A stretch of DNA of 64,000 bases from positions 62,001-126,000 of the forward strand of contig DATEMU010000014.1 in assembly GCA_035275405.1 (NCBI GenBank), given 5' to 3'. The stretch is from Phycisphaerae bacterium. Its GTDB lineage: Bacteria; Planctomycetota; Phycisphaerae; UBA1845; UTPLA1. Positions 33,242-42,300 of this stretch are shown piece after piece. The notes under the pieces are model-generated. The model was not told the origin of the DNA, did no database searches, and was given only the letters and a program-made list of their open reading frames with translations. Both the position numbers and the translations under genes were made by a program. Position 1 is the stretch's first letter. The number at the start of each line of letters is the position of its first letter.

Positions 33242-33886
33242 ATGAAGTTCTTCCTGGATACGGCGAATCTGGACGAGATCAAGGCGGGGGCGGCGCTGGG
33301 GATTGTGGATGGGATCACGACGAATCCAAGCCTTGTGGCCAAGGAGGGCAAGGACTTCAAGACGCTCGTCAAGCAGATCTGCGAGATCATCCCCGGGCCG
33401 GTGTCGGCGGAGGTCGTGTCCACGCAGTGCGACGGGATGATGAAAGAGGCGCGGGAGCTGGTGAAGATCGCGCCGAACATCATCGTGAAGCTGCCGACGA
33501 TTCCGGAGGGCGTCAAGGCGCTCAAGATCTGCGTCGCCGAGGGGATCAAGGTGAACTGTACGCTGATCTTCCAGCCGACGCAGGCGCTGATCGTCGCGAA
33601 GGTCGGGGCGACGTTCTGCTCGCCGTTTCTCGGGCGGTTGGATGACATCGGGCATGACGGCATGGCCCTCATCGACGAGATCCGCTGCATTTACGACAAC
33701 TACAACTTCAAGACCGAGATCCTGGCGGCGAGCCTGCGCCATCCGCTGCACGTCGTGCAGGCGGCGAAGGCGGGGGCGGACATCGGGACCATGCCGTACG
33801 GGGTGTTCAAGCAACTGCTCAACCATCCTCTGACGGATATCGGGCTGGAGCGGTTTCTGAGCGACTGGAAGAAGAGCCAGTCGTAG
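33242..33886 (+). CDS. Transaldolase/fructose-6-phosphate aldolase (TalC type)
   Basis: 214 residues from ATG 33242, the usual length of the small transaldolases. MKFFLDTANLDEI at the start, DGITTNPSL, and the Schiff-base lysine in IIVKLPTIPEG are present; GIKVNCTLIFQPTQA, SPFLGRLDDIG and ILAASLRHPLHV follow as in TalC/Fsa. It transfers a dihydroxyacetone unit in the non-oxidative pentose phosphate pathway or cleaves fructose-6-phosphate. The sequence alone does not separate the two, but GLTxxxTLIF with Phe at the acceptor position is typical of transaldolase-like members. Its last 68 bp overlap the convergent gene. Confidence 0.93.
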   Translation: MKFFLDTANLDEIKAGAALGIVDGITTNPSLVAKEGKDFKTLVKQICEIIPGPVSAEVVSTQCDGMMKEARELVKIAPNIIVKLPTIPEGVKALKICVAEGIKVNCTLIFQPTQALIVAKVGATFCSPFLGRLDDIGHDGMALIDEIRCIYDNYNFKTEILAASLRHPLHVVQAAKAGADIGTMPYGVFKQLLNHPLTDIGLERFLSDWKKSQS

Positions 33887-34655
33887 CGGGTTCAATAGCG
33901 AATGGCGAATGGCGAATAGCGAAATCCGATCGCGAGGGGCAAGGTTCGCGCGGAATCGGCTCGTCTGGTGATGAACAATCCGCCAAACGGCAAGCCGAAT
34001 CGGGTGATACTTCGTTGTCGGACCCATCGTTCGCCACGGCCGATTTGCGACTGGCGCTCGGGGCTCGGATCTGTGTGACGGCGGGATCATCGGGGGCGAC
34101 GAGGGTGCCGTCGGGGGCGCGTTTCATTTCCCAGGGCATGTAGGACTTCGGATTAATGGGCTTCAGGCCCCAGATGCCGCGAATGGCCTCGTTGAGGGAC
34201 TGGTCGAACTCCGCTTCGGTGTAGGGCGTGCCATCCTTTTTGCGACCGAAGGGGGCGAGGGGGTCGTCTTCGTCCCTTTGCGGATGGTCGGGGCGATGCT
34301 TCGACTTGGCGGCCTCGGCGCGGAGCTGGGCGATTTCGAGCTGCGTGTCATTGCGGGCGCGGGCGATGTGGTACATGGCGGACACGCGCTGGTGGGAGAC
34401 GAGCACCCGTTCGCGCGAAACGGCCAGCCGCTCACGACCGTCGACCTGCCGATCGCGGGCGATGGCGGTTTTGTCACGGTCGTTGGCGATTTTTTGAAAT
34501 ACGGCGCACTTGTCGGCGAACTTGCAGAGATCGGCGTTGTCGAGATTGCCGGCCTTCAGGCGCTGGCGCATCTCAATCACCAGTTCGCGCTGGAAATCGT
34601 CGAGCAGGGCGCGGTCCTGTTGCTGTTGGTCGTTGGGTTGGGTCGACGGATCCAT
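33819..34655 (-). CDS. Hypothetical coiled protein with a repeat-derived C-terminus
   Basis: 278 residues. Residues 1-130 are a long charged helix (DDFQRELVIEMRQRLKAGNL ... ERLAVSRERVLVSHQRVSA), probably a coiled coil. Residues 130-190 are less regular (FGRKKDGTPYTEAEFDQSLNEAIRGIWG). A strong AAAGGAGG binding site precedes the ATG. From about residue 240 the frame passes through a dispersed repeat (SDFAIRHSPFAIEP) and then antisense through the end of the aldolase gene, so these 35-40 residues look accidental: the original stop was probably lost. I do not recognise the family. Confidence 0.6.
   Translation of the reverse strand: MDPSTQPNDQQQQDRALLDDFQRELVIEMRQRLKAGNLDNADLCKFADKCAVFQKIANDRDKTAIARDRQVDGRERLAVSRERVLVSHQRVSAMYHIARARNDTQLEIAQLRAEAAKSKHRPDHPQRDEDDPLAPFGRKKDGTPYTEAEFDQSLNEAIRGIWGLKPINPKSYMPWEMKRAPDGTLVAPDDPAVTQIRAPSASRKSAVANDGSDNEVSPDSACRLADCSSPDEPIPREPCPSRSDFAIRHSPFAIEPATTGSSSSRSETAPARYPSEDG
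33893..33922. repeat. ATGGCGAATAGCGAA-family repeat in the 3' end of two convergent genes
   Basis: AATAGCGAATGGCGAATGGCG plus GAATAGCGAAA, read on the minus strand as FAIRHSPFAI within the coiled protein. Confidence 0.85.
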
Positions 34656-35029
34656 GGGGTCCTCCTTTTCTCTGGTCCTGTGCGCAGACTTTCTTCGCAG
34701 CCTTGATAGCAGGTCTCTCCCGGCACACCGGAATCGGCCTGACCTACTTTGTCAGGGTGCGGCCCTTTCTTGCGATCGCCAGGCCACGCGACATTCGAGC
34801 GCCACTCGACACGCCCTCGCGGGCGTGGTTCTGATCTGGCGCCGCGGACAGCCCGCAATGCATTTCGAGAATAGGCGCGCGGTCGGGGAAGGCAAGGCGC
34901 GGATTTGCGTTTTTCCCAGGAAAACCGGTCATGTTGCGACCGGGTCGGGGGTTAGGGGAATGAAGAAAAATAAAAAAAAGTCAGGTCACCGAATCGCCAA
35001 AGCACCGGTCGCGTGGTGGATGGCGCGCG
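34656..35029. other. Intergenic region without gene
   Basis: I see no supported coding frame in this stretch between divergent genes. It holds the AGGAGG of the leftward gene, an A-rich patch (AATAAAAAAAAG) near 34967-34980 with no clear stem before it, and presumably both promoters, which I cannot pick out. Confidence 0.5.
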
Positions 35030-36817
35030 GTGGTGTGGGTAGGATCAGTTCAAATGCGGAATTCGGAATTCGGAATGCGGAATGCGGAACCGGATCGCGT
35101 GGAGACGGGCGCGGGGTGGCGGCGCGGGATGCTTGCGCTATGCATGATCGTCGGGGCGGCGGTGATGGTGCAGGGGGCTGCGCGGCTGCCGTGCATCAGC
35201 CGGGATGGCGTGTTTTTCGTTGAGTATGCGGAGAAGCTGGCGGTTGAGCCGCTGGTGCAGTTGCGGGGGCAGACGAAGCAGCCGGGGTATTCGATTTTGC
35301 TGTTGGGGTTGCATTCGTTGATTGGTCGGTCGATTTCCGAGAACGCGGCAGTTTCGTGGGAGGTTTGCGGGCAGATTATTGCGGTGCTGGGGGGCGTTGC
35401 GGTCGTTGGACTGATTTATTTGCTGACGCGGCGGTTGTTTGATGCGCGGACCGCATTGGTGGCGGCGCTGTTGGCGGCGTTCTGGCCGCAGCTCGTTTCG
35501 GTGTCGAGTGATGTGTTGTCGGATGCGCCGCATTTGGCGTTGTATTTGGGCGGGTTGCTGCTGGGGGTTCGGGCGATGGGCCAAACGAACCGGCGAATCG
35601 AAGAAAATCTGAACCACAGAGGCACAGAGGCACAGAGGACGAGATGGAGGTCGCTGGTTGCTTGCGGGGCGGTTTGTGGCCTGGCGTATTGGATGCGGCA
35701 GGAGGCGCTGGGGGCGGTGGCGGCCGTCGTGGTTTGTTTGCTGTGGCCGGCGGCGCGGGTGGTGCTTTCGCGGCGAGTGGCGCGGGTGGGGGTGGTCGTG
35801 GCGGCGTTTGTGATTGTGGTGGCGCCGTATTCGATTGCCGTGGGGAAGGTGATGCCGAACAAGTCGATCAAGGATTTGTTTTGGGGGACGGAAGAGACGG
35901 AATCCGCAGATGGCGCAGATGGACGCAGATGGTGGGAAAATGCGGAATGCGGAATGCAGAATGCGGAATGGAAGAACCGAGAGGTGCATCAACGAACTCA
36001 GGTTGCAGGGCCGGTGACGTGGTGGGATGCACCGATCAAGATGCTGGGGGGGTGGAGCCGGTCGGGGCGGTATGTGCTGTCGACGCTGGCGCTGGTGGGG
36101 TTTTTCTGGCCGGGGTCGGCGCGGAGCGACCGGGCGGTGCGGCGGTTGGTGGTGATCGCGGCGCTGCTACAAGTCATCGCGGCGCAGGCGCGGGGGATGC
36201 AGTATGGGGTGGTGAGCGAGCGGTATTTGATGATCCCGGCTGCGCTCGCCATTCCGTGGGCGGCGGCGGGGTTGGTGGCGGTGGCGCTATGGATGGCGGA
36301 AAGGATGGCGAATAGCGAAGGGCGAATAGCGAAAGGTGAGGCGCGAGCCATGCGCGAGGCTGAGGCACTGGGTAGACTACGGTCGGCAGGGGCACCGGCC
36401 ACTACGGGGCGCCGGCCGCTACTGGTCGCGGCTCTGATTGCGATTGGGCCGATGGCGTATTATGACTTACGACCGGCGAAGGAAGGTGCGGATTGGCAGC
36501 GGGAGGCAGGGGCGTGGATTGCGGGGCAGGCGGCGAAGGGCGATGTCGTGTTGGCGGCACCGCAGCGGTCGCCAGTGGCGTTTTACGCAGGGTTGGAACG
36601 GCGTTGGCCGGTCAGTGAGGGGATTGCGGTGGCGATGCGACCTGTGAACAGGGCACAGGTATGGGTCGTGGATGATCCAGAAATGAGCCGGGCGACAGAA
36701 ATAGAGAAATCATTGTTGGCGGACTTTCGCAGGCATAAGAGTGCCGACGCGCCGTTGCGGACATGGAGGAAGGAAGAGGAAGGCGAAGTACTGGTGTACA
36801 AGCTGCGGAAGAGTTAG
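35030..36817 (+). CDS. GT-C (PMT/ArnT-like) membrane glycosyltransferase with repeat insertions
   Basis: 595 residues in the open frame, with many transmembrane helices. Near the first helix the loop ISRDGVFFVEYAEKLA has the Arg-Asp-Gly pattern of GT-C enzymes that use polyprenyl-phosphate sugars (family 39/ArnT group), followed by SIL...GL helices and a polar C-terminal part. The frame has at least five repeat-derived stretches: MRNSEFGMRNAE at the start, NHRGTEAQR near residue 195, ESADGADGRRWWENAECGMQNAEW near 292-316, MANSEGRIAKGE near 426, and RSAGAPATTGRRPL near 449. Because the first lies at the N-terminus, the start codon is uncertain; MLALCMIVG at 35129 is the first native-looking methionine. 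It could still be functional since all lie in loops. Confidence 0.75.
   Translation: MVWVGSVQMRNSEFGMRNAEPDRVETGAGWRRGMLALCMIVGAAVMVQGAARLPCISRDGVFFVEYAEKLAVEPLVQLRGQTKQPGYSILLLGLHSLIGRSISENAAVSWEVCGQIIAVLGGVAVVGLIYLLTRRLFDARTALVAALLAAFWPQLVSVSSDVLSDAPHLALYLGGLLLGVRAMGQTNRRIEENLNHRGTEAQRTRWRSLVACGAVCGLAYWMRQEALGAVAAVVVCLLWPAARVVLSRRVARVGVVVAAFVIVVAPYSIAVGKVMPNKSIKDLFWGTEETESADGADGRRWWENAECGMQNAEWKNREVHQRTQVAGPVTWWDAPIKMLGGWSRSGRYVLSTLALVGFFWPGSARSDRAVRRLVVIAALLQVIAAQARGMQYGVVSERYLMIPAALAIPWAAAGLVAVALWMAERMANSEGRIAKGEARAMREAEALGRLRSAGAPATTGRRPLLVAALIAIGPMAYYDLRPAKEGADWQREAGAWIAGQAAKGDVVLAAPQRSPVAFYAGLERRWPVSEGIAVAMRPVNRAQVWVVDDPEMSRATEIEKSLLADFRRHKSADAPLRTWRKEEEGEVLVYKLRKS
35054..35092. repeat. 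GCGGAATTCGGAATGCGGAA repeat at the GT-C gene start
   Basis: ATGCGGAATTCGGAATTCGG followed by AATGCGGAATGCGGAA, providing possible ATG starts (MRNSEFGMRNAE). Confidence 0.85.
35612..35641. repeat. CACAGAGGCACAGAGG repeat inside the GT-C gene
   Basis: AACCACAGAGGCACAGAGGC then ACAGAGG, in frame as NHRGTEAQR. Confidence 0.85.
35902..35976. repeat. Two adjacent repeats inside the GT-C gene
   Basis: ATCCGCAGATGGCGCAGATG GACGCAGATGG (35902-35931) followed by AATGCGGAATGCGGAATGCA and more (35939-35974). Both are read in frame as SADGADGRRW and NAECGMQNAE. Confidence 0.88.
36304..36425. repeat. Two further repeats inside the GT-C gene
   Basis: 36304-36336 has ATGGCGAATAGCGAAGGGCG AATAGCGAAA; 36380-36425 has the palindromic GGCAGGGGCACCGGCC...GGGGCGCCGGCCGCTAC type, also found between genes at 45973-46001. 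Confidence 0.8.
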
Positions 36818-36845
36818 CGCGCGGAGAGTGCACGTGGTGTTCGGA

Positions 36846-36887
36846 CCCTCACCCCGGCCCTCTTTCCAAGAGGGAGAGGGAGGCGCG
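36846..36887. repeat. CCCTCACCCCGGCCCTCT hairpin repeat
   Basis: CCTCACCCCGGCCCTCTTTC then CAAGAGGGAGAGGG: the CCCTCTT/AAGAGGG arms form a hairpin. This short palindrome is widespread in bacterial intergenic DNA and may act as a transcription end after the GT-C gene. Confidence 0.75.
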
Positions 36888-36913
36888 GGCGGCTAAGACA
36901 GGTGGGAGTGTTT

Positions 36914-37393
36914 ATGGATGAGGCGATGCGGGAACAGGTGGGGCGGGCGCTGGGGCGGATACCGAGCGGGTGCGCGATTGTGACGGCGCGGTCGGGGGAA
37001 AAGTGCACGGGGATGCTGGGGTCGTGGGTGCAGCAGGCGGGGTTTGAGCCGCCGATGATCAGCGTGGCGATTCGGAGGGGGCGACCGATCGAGGGGTTGA
37101 TTGAGGCGTCGGGGGAGTTCGTGATCAACTTGCTGGGGGAGGATCCGACGGCGATGTTCAGGCATTTTGGGAAGGGGTTTGAGCTGGGGCAGGATGCGTT
37201 TGCGGGGTTGGCGGTGAAGGAAGTGGCGTGCGGGATTGAGATTGCCGATCAGGTCGCACGGTTGTCGGTGCGAGTGCGGGGGCGATGCGAGGCGGGGGAT
37301 CATGTGATTTATGTGGGGGAGGTGGTGGAGGCGAGCGCGAAGGAGGCGGGGCGGGCGTACGTTCATACTAGGAAGAGTGGGTGGTCGTACTAA
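36914..37393 (+). CDS. Flavin reductase-like (FMN split-barrel) protein
   Basis: 159 residues from ATG 36914, chosen because GGGAG lies five bases before it. The flavin reductase-like fold is shown by ALGRIPSGCAIVTARSGEKCTGMLGSWVQQAGFEPPMISVAI (an FMN-contact strand pair near residues 13-55), the EFVINLLGE segment and DHVIYVGEVVEA near the end. Similar proteins reduce flavin with NAD(P)H or serve as the electron entry for flavodiiron proteins. The protein is a single domain, with no partner gene adjacent. Confident in family, not in partner. Confidence 0.85.
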   Translation: MDEAMREQVGRALGRIPSGCAIVTARSGEKCTGMLGSWVQQAGFEPPMISVAIRRGRPIEGLIEASGEFVINLLGEDPTAMFRHFGKGFELGQDAFAGLAVKEVACGIEIADQVARLSVRVRGRCEAGDHVIYVGEVVEASAKEAGRAYVHTRKSGWSY

Positions 37394-37424
37394 AATGACG
37401 AATGGCGAATAGCGAATAGCGAAA
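37394..37424. repeat. ATGACGAATGGCGAATAGCG repeat
   Basis: AAATGACGAATGGCGAATAG CGAATAGCGAAAG, filling half of the 63-bp gap between the flavin reductase and the permease. Confidence 0.85.
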
Positions 37425-37456
37425 GAAGAGGCGCGGGCTGCATAGTCTGGTGTGAC

Positions 37457-38674
37457 ATGAATCCATCGACATTAATTGCCGAGGCGTGGATCAGCCTGGG
37501 GAAGAACAAGGTGCGGACGGCGCTGTCCATGCTGGGGATCGTCATTGGCGTCGGAGCGGTGATTACGCTGGTGGCGATGGGGCAGGCGACGAAGATGCGG
37601 ATTGAGGACGAGATCGCCCGGCTGGGGGACGACTGGATGTTCATCCGCAACTTCGGGGCGCAGACGCAGGGCCTGCGGGTGGCGGACAAGGAGAGCAAGC
37701 CCCAGCAGACCAAGCACGATGCGAACGCGATCAATGAGCAATGCCCGGCGGTGCGGGCGGCGACGCCGTCCAATCGCATGACGCTGCAGGTGCGGTCGAG
37801 CTTCGGGAACTATTCGGCGTCGGTGCAGGGGGTTTATCCGAATTATCACGACATCCGGCGCTGGGAGGTGGTGTCCGGGCGGCGGATGGAAGAGACGGAC
37901 GAGACGGCGAAGAAGCCGGTGTGCGTGATGGGACAGACGACGGCGCGGGAGTTGTTCGGGTCGATCGATCCGGTGGGCGAGGAGATTTCGGTCAAGAACA
38001 GCCGGTTCACGGTTGTGGGGCTGCTGGAGTCGAAAGGACAGAGCGACGGGCGCGACAACGACGATGTGATTTTGTTTCCGTATTCGACGTTTGAGCGGCG
38101 GATCGCGGGGGCGGAGGTCTCGCAGACGCTCCTGGCGGCGGCGGCGTTTGGGGTGGATCCGAAGGTCGCGGAGGATCAGATCCGGCGGCTCTTGCGCGAG
38201 CGGCATAAGTTGAGCGAAGAGGAGCCGGACGATTTTCGCATTTTCGCGTTGTCGGAGTCGGCGGCGGTGAAAGAGCAGTCGAGCGAGTCCTTTACGTGGC
38301 TGCTCAAGATGATTGCCAGCGTGTCGCTGATCGTCGGGGGGATCGGGATCATGAACATCATGCTGGTGAGCGTGACGGAACGGACGCGGGAGATCGGTCT
38401 GCGGATGGCGATCGGGGCGAGCGGGGGGGAGATCATGATGCAGTTCCTGATCGAGGCGATTGTGCTGTGCACGCTCGGCGGGATCGTGGGGATGTTTGGA
38501 GGATGGGGGTTCAGCTTTTTCCTGACGTCGTGGAAGGGCTACGAGACGGCGTTCTCGTACTGGATCGCGGGGATTGCGCTGGGGTTCGCGTTCGCGACGG
38601 GGGTGTTCTTCGGGTTTTATCCGGCGTGGCGGGCGAGCCGGCTGGATCCGATTGAGGCGTTGCGGTTTGAGTAG
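37457..38674 (+). CDS. MacB-like ABC transporter permease
   Basis: 405 residues. First helix in KVRTALSMLGIVIGVGAVITLVAM, followed by a large MacB-type periplasmic domain (about residues 50-265; LFGSIDPVGEEISVKNSRFTVVG is its conserved strand set), then three helices from about 275 (LLKMIASVSLIVGGIGIMNIMLVSVTERTREIGLRMAIGA) and the end PAWRASRLDPIEALRFE. That is the classic mechanotransmission permease used for antibiotics, lipoproteins or peptides. The partner ATPase and membrane-fusion protein are not in the window's neighbourhood, which is unusual for such systems. Confidence 0.93.
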   Translation: MNPSTLIAEAWISLGKNKVRTALSMLGIVIGVGAVITLVAMGQATKMRIEDEIARLGDDWMFIRNFGAQTQGLRVADKESKPQQTKHDANAINEQCPAVRAATPSNRMTLQVRSSFGNYSASVQGVYPNYHDIRRWEVVSGRRMEETDETAKKPVCVMGQTTARELFGSIDPVGEEISVKNSRFTVVGLLESKGQSDGRDNDDVILFPYSTFERRIAGAEVSQTLLAAAAFGVDPKVAEDQIRRLLRERHKLSEEEPDDFRIFALSESAAVKEQSSESFTWLLKMIASVSLIVGGIGIMNIMLVSVTERTREIGLRMAIGASGGEIMMQFLIEAIVLCTLGGIVGMFGGWGFSFFLTSWKGYETAFSYWIAGIALGFAFATGVFFGFYPAWRASRLDPIEALRFE

Positions 38675-38712
38675 TCGCGGTGAGCAATCACTTCAGATTT
38701 GAATCTTTTTGT

Positions 38713-39363
38713 CTATTGCAAGTACGGGTTGTAGCGGCGTTCCTGGCCGATGGTGGTGACGGGGCCGTGGCCGGAGTAGACCTTCGTTTCATCGGGGAGG
38801 GTAAAGAGGTTTTGCTTGATGTTGCGGATGAGGGTGTCGTGGTCGCTGGTGGGGAAATCGGTGCGGCCGATGGAGCCTTCGAAGAGGGCGTCGCCGACGA
38901 TGACGAGCCCGGCCGTCGCGCAGTAAAGGGCGCGGCCGCCGGGGGAGTGACCGGCAACGTCGAGGATGTGCCAGGTGGTGTCATCGAGATCAAGCGTCGT
39001 GCCCGGCGCGAGGTCGCGGGCGCTCTCGACATTGGGGGCGAAGGGCAGGCCCATGTCGGCGGAGAGGTTGAAGCGCGGATCGGTGAGGGCCTGTTTTTCC
39101 TCCGCGGCGATCCAGACGGGGAGCGGGCCGAGGGCCTGAAAGATTTCGGGAATGCCGGCGATGTGATCGGCGTGACCGTGGGTGAGGACGAGGGCGTCGG
39201 GTTGGAGTTTTTTTTCGGCGATGTGGCGGAGTATTCCCTTCGCCGAGGGCGGCAGACCGGGATCGATGATCCAGCAGGGCCCGGCATCGCGGCGCCAGAC
39301 GACGTAGGCGTTTTCGCCGAAGGAAGGTTCGACGAACGCCGCGATTTGCACATCACTCGTCAT
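38713..39363 (-). CDS. MBL-fold hydrolase (glyoxalase II-like)
   Basis: 216 residues from ATG 39363; the longer upstream frame lies within the PQQ gene. The metal-binding HxHxDH motif is LTHGHADHIAG (about residues 53-61), followed by GHSPGGRALY, GDALFEGSIGRTD and YSGHGPVTTIGQE, the remaining ligands of the glyoxalase II/beta-lactamase fold. It probably hydrolyses a thioester such as S-lactoylglutathione-like compounds, or acts on another ester. The ATG overlaps the PQQ gene's stop by 11 bp, so the two genes form one leftward operon and may be translationally coupled. Confidence 0.92.
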   Translation of the reverse strand: MTSDVQIAAFVEPSFGENAYVVWRRDAGPCWIIDPGLPPSAKGILRHIAEKKLQPDALVLTHGHADHIAGIPEIFQALGPLPVWIAAEEKQALTDPRFNLSADMGLPFAPNVESARDLAPGTTLDLDDTTWHILDVAGHSPGGRALYCATAGLVIVGDALFEGSIGRTDFPTSDHDTLIRNIKQNLFTLPDETKVYSGHGPVTTIGQERRYNPYLQ

Positions 39364-42300
39364 TCTTCGCAACGTATCCGATGAGGCGGTTGGCGTCGAG
39401 AAGGAGGAGGGCGTTGTCGCGGAGGAAGAGACCGCCGAAGGAGGCAATGGGCTCGGTCACGATGGGACCGACGGCGTTCGGAGACTCGATGGGGTGCTTG
39501 CCTTCGAGCGGCGCGGGTTTGCCGTTGTCGAGGTGGAAGGCCTGGAGATGGTATTGCGCGGCTTCGCCGTCATCGAGTTCGGGCGCTTTGTCGCGGCGGC
39601 GGTTTTTTGATTTCGGAGGAGCTTCCGGGGTGATGACGATGATCCGATCTTTCAGGAGGCGCGGTGGCTGCACGGCTCGGGCGGCGGGACAAGGCGCGGT
39701 CCAGAGGGTGTGACCGTCGTCGGCGTCCAACGCGAGGAGGGCGACGTCGGAGGCGACGTAGAGCACGCCTGCGGCCTGGCGACACCAGAGGGAGCCCGCT
39801 TCCCCGGCAAAGGGCGACGAGCGCCAGCGGACGGCGGCGTCGGCGAGGTCGAAACAGGTCAGGCGGCGGCCGTCGGCGCTGACGATGAGGCTATCGGCAT
39901 TGAGTTGCAACGTCGCGGCGACGAAATGTTCGGGGACGGCGATCCTCCAGACGGGCTTCGCGGAGGCGAGATCGTATCGCTCGATTGTCGAGGAGCGGAC
40001 GACGAGCAGACCGCGCGGGCCGAGGTCGGTGGTCCAGTGCAGGGACTGGGCGGGGCCTTTTTCATCGCTCGTGAGTTGGCGAATGAGGCGGCCGGTCGCG
40101 GCGTCGAGAACGTTGATGGAATGATTGCCTCCCTGCCAGACGCCATAGCAGCAAGAATCGTCGTCGGCGAGGAGCTGGCCGGAGGGAGAACCGGCGGATT
40201 TGTTTTCCCAGACGAGATTGCCCGTTTTTACGTCTGTGCAGTTGAGCGCGCCGCGGTCCGTGGCGGCGAAGAGTCGGCGCGGAGTCAAGAAGTATTGAGC
40301 ATAAGCGGGCAGCGACTCGGGGTCGGCGTGGACGTCGTCGGGCGGCTCCTCACCGACTTGCCATGCGAGTTGACCGCTGGTGCGCGTCAGCGCGAAGAGT
40401 CGGTACGGCGTGGCGAAGACATAGCGGTCCGCGTCCATGCCGACCAGGACGGGTTGGGCGGAACTGGGAAACGGCTTGGACCAGAGGCTTCGACCGGTCG
40501 CGGGGTGGCGAGCTTCGACCTGACGGCCGGCGTAGGTCAGCAGCGCGTCCCAGCGCGTGTCGGGGAGGTCGGGGAAGAGGGGTTCGAGGACGGAGACGCG
40601 GTCGGGGAAGAGGCGGTGGTAAGTGTCGGTGATCGGCGGCAGTTCAATGTTGTTGGCGGGATCGGTGAAGTCGCGATCGCCGAGTCGGAGGCGGCCGTAG
40701 ACGGAGAAGGAGACGAGGGATTGAGGGATTGAGGGATTAAGGGATTGAGGGGAAGAGGAGGCGAAGCGGTGATTTGGATAATCTCGGGCGCCGCGGTGGA
40801 GCCAGGCGGCGGCGTCGGCGGGGCGGTCGGCGGCGATTAATACGTCGGCGTAGCGGCGGATCAGGTCGGGATAGGTCATTTCAGAATGCGCCGAAGGGTC
40901 GTCGTCTTCGGAAACTCTTTTGGATTCCGCGCTCGTCAGGGCGCGGCGGTAGGAACGGGCGGCGGCGGGCCAGTCGAGGCGCTTCGTCATATAGTCGGCA
41001 TGGGTCACAAGGGCTTCGAGCGCGGCGGGGCTGTTGGGGAAGGCATCGGCGACTTCGAGCAGGTTCGAGGCATCGGTCTTCGCGCCGCCGCGCTGGATTT
41101 GCGATTGGGCGATTTCGAGCCGGTCGGCGGCCTGGCGCGCGACGGCGGCGTAGGCTTCGGGGCCGTGGAGCTTGATGATCCTCGCGATCCAACTGGTGAC
41201 GGCGGGCGCGAGGTCCACGGTGGGGCCATCGGCGTCGTCTGATTGTCGCTCCGCGTCGTCGTCGCGCGCGCGCCAGGGCGGCCGCAAGACGGGACGGAGT
41301 TCGAGCTTGAGCCGTCGGAGGCCGCGATCGGCGAGGATTCTTTGATAGGCCTGCACAGCGCCGGGCTGGTCATTGGATTCGAGCAGGGCGCGGGCGAGCA
41401 GAAGGCACTGCGTGGCGCGGTCGGCGGGGCCGGGCGGGCATTGGCCGGCGAGTTTCAGGAGGGTGACGGCGGTTTGAAGGCGAGGGATTGAGGGATTAAG
41501 AGATTGAGGGATTGAGGGGGCTGCGTCAGAGTCGCGTTCATCCGGCGCGTCTTCAAGAAGAGCCGTAGCGAATTGGGTGAGGGTTTTGAAGAAACGGCGG
41601 CGGAGGGGTTCGTCGGTGAGGCGGGCGAAGCCGCCGACGCGGTCGACGGCGGAGTGGACGGCGTCGAGACCGCGCTGGTACTCGCCGGTGTTGAAGGCGA
41701 GTTCGGCGAGGGAGAAGGCGATGAGGGGATCATCGGGTCGCTCCTGCATTCGTCGATCGAGTCGGGCGAAGGCGTCCTGTCGGGCGACGAGTCCGAAGAC
41801 CGAGTTCGGGGCGGCGACAACGATCTGGTCGGGAAGGACGAGAAGATTTCCGGCGTCTTCGATCGACCAGCGGTAGTGGCGGGCGGGGCCGCCGTCGAGG
41901 GGGTAGTGGAGCAGACTGCGGTCAGTCGGCAGAAAGAGACCGGTGGTGGTGAGCGCGCCGCGGCCGAAGAGCTGGCCGAGTTCGAGGGGGCGCTGCCAGG
42001 CGATTTTCCGGGCGGCGAGGTCGTAGCAGACGACCTGCGTTCCGGCGGTATAGAGCCAGTTTCCGGCGAGTCCGACGAGCGTTTGCGGGCGATGTATGGA
42101 GTCGGCGGGGATCTTGAAGAGTTCGCGGCCGTCATCCTGCGCGAGGACGAGTATCGCGTCATTATCGAGTGGCATACAGACGACGGCGTCTTTCCAGAGC
42201 ATCGCGCTGTTGTAATGCCAGGCGCGCAAGGGTCGGGTCGTGGTATCGGGCCAGACGGCGCCTTCGTTCGCGCCGAATCGCGAATCGTATTGATGGGCCC

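Noticed and set aside
29452-33690. 1412-residue frame on the minus strand spanning three plus-strand genes
   Set aside because: It runs antisense to recognised genes (methyltransferase-like, HEAT protein, aldolase), has Arg/Gln-rich low-complexity sequence and no motif; it is a high-GC shadow frame.
36846-36887. Specific intrinsic terminator
   Set aside because: The hairpin lacks a U-tract and belongs to a widespread dispersed palindrome, so it is listed as a repeat only.
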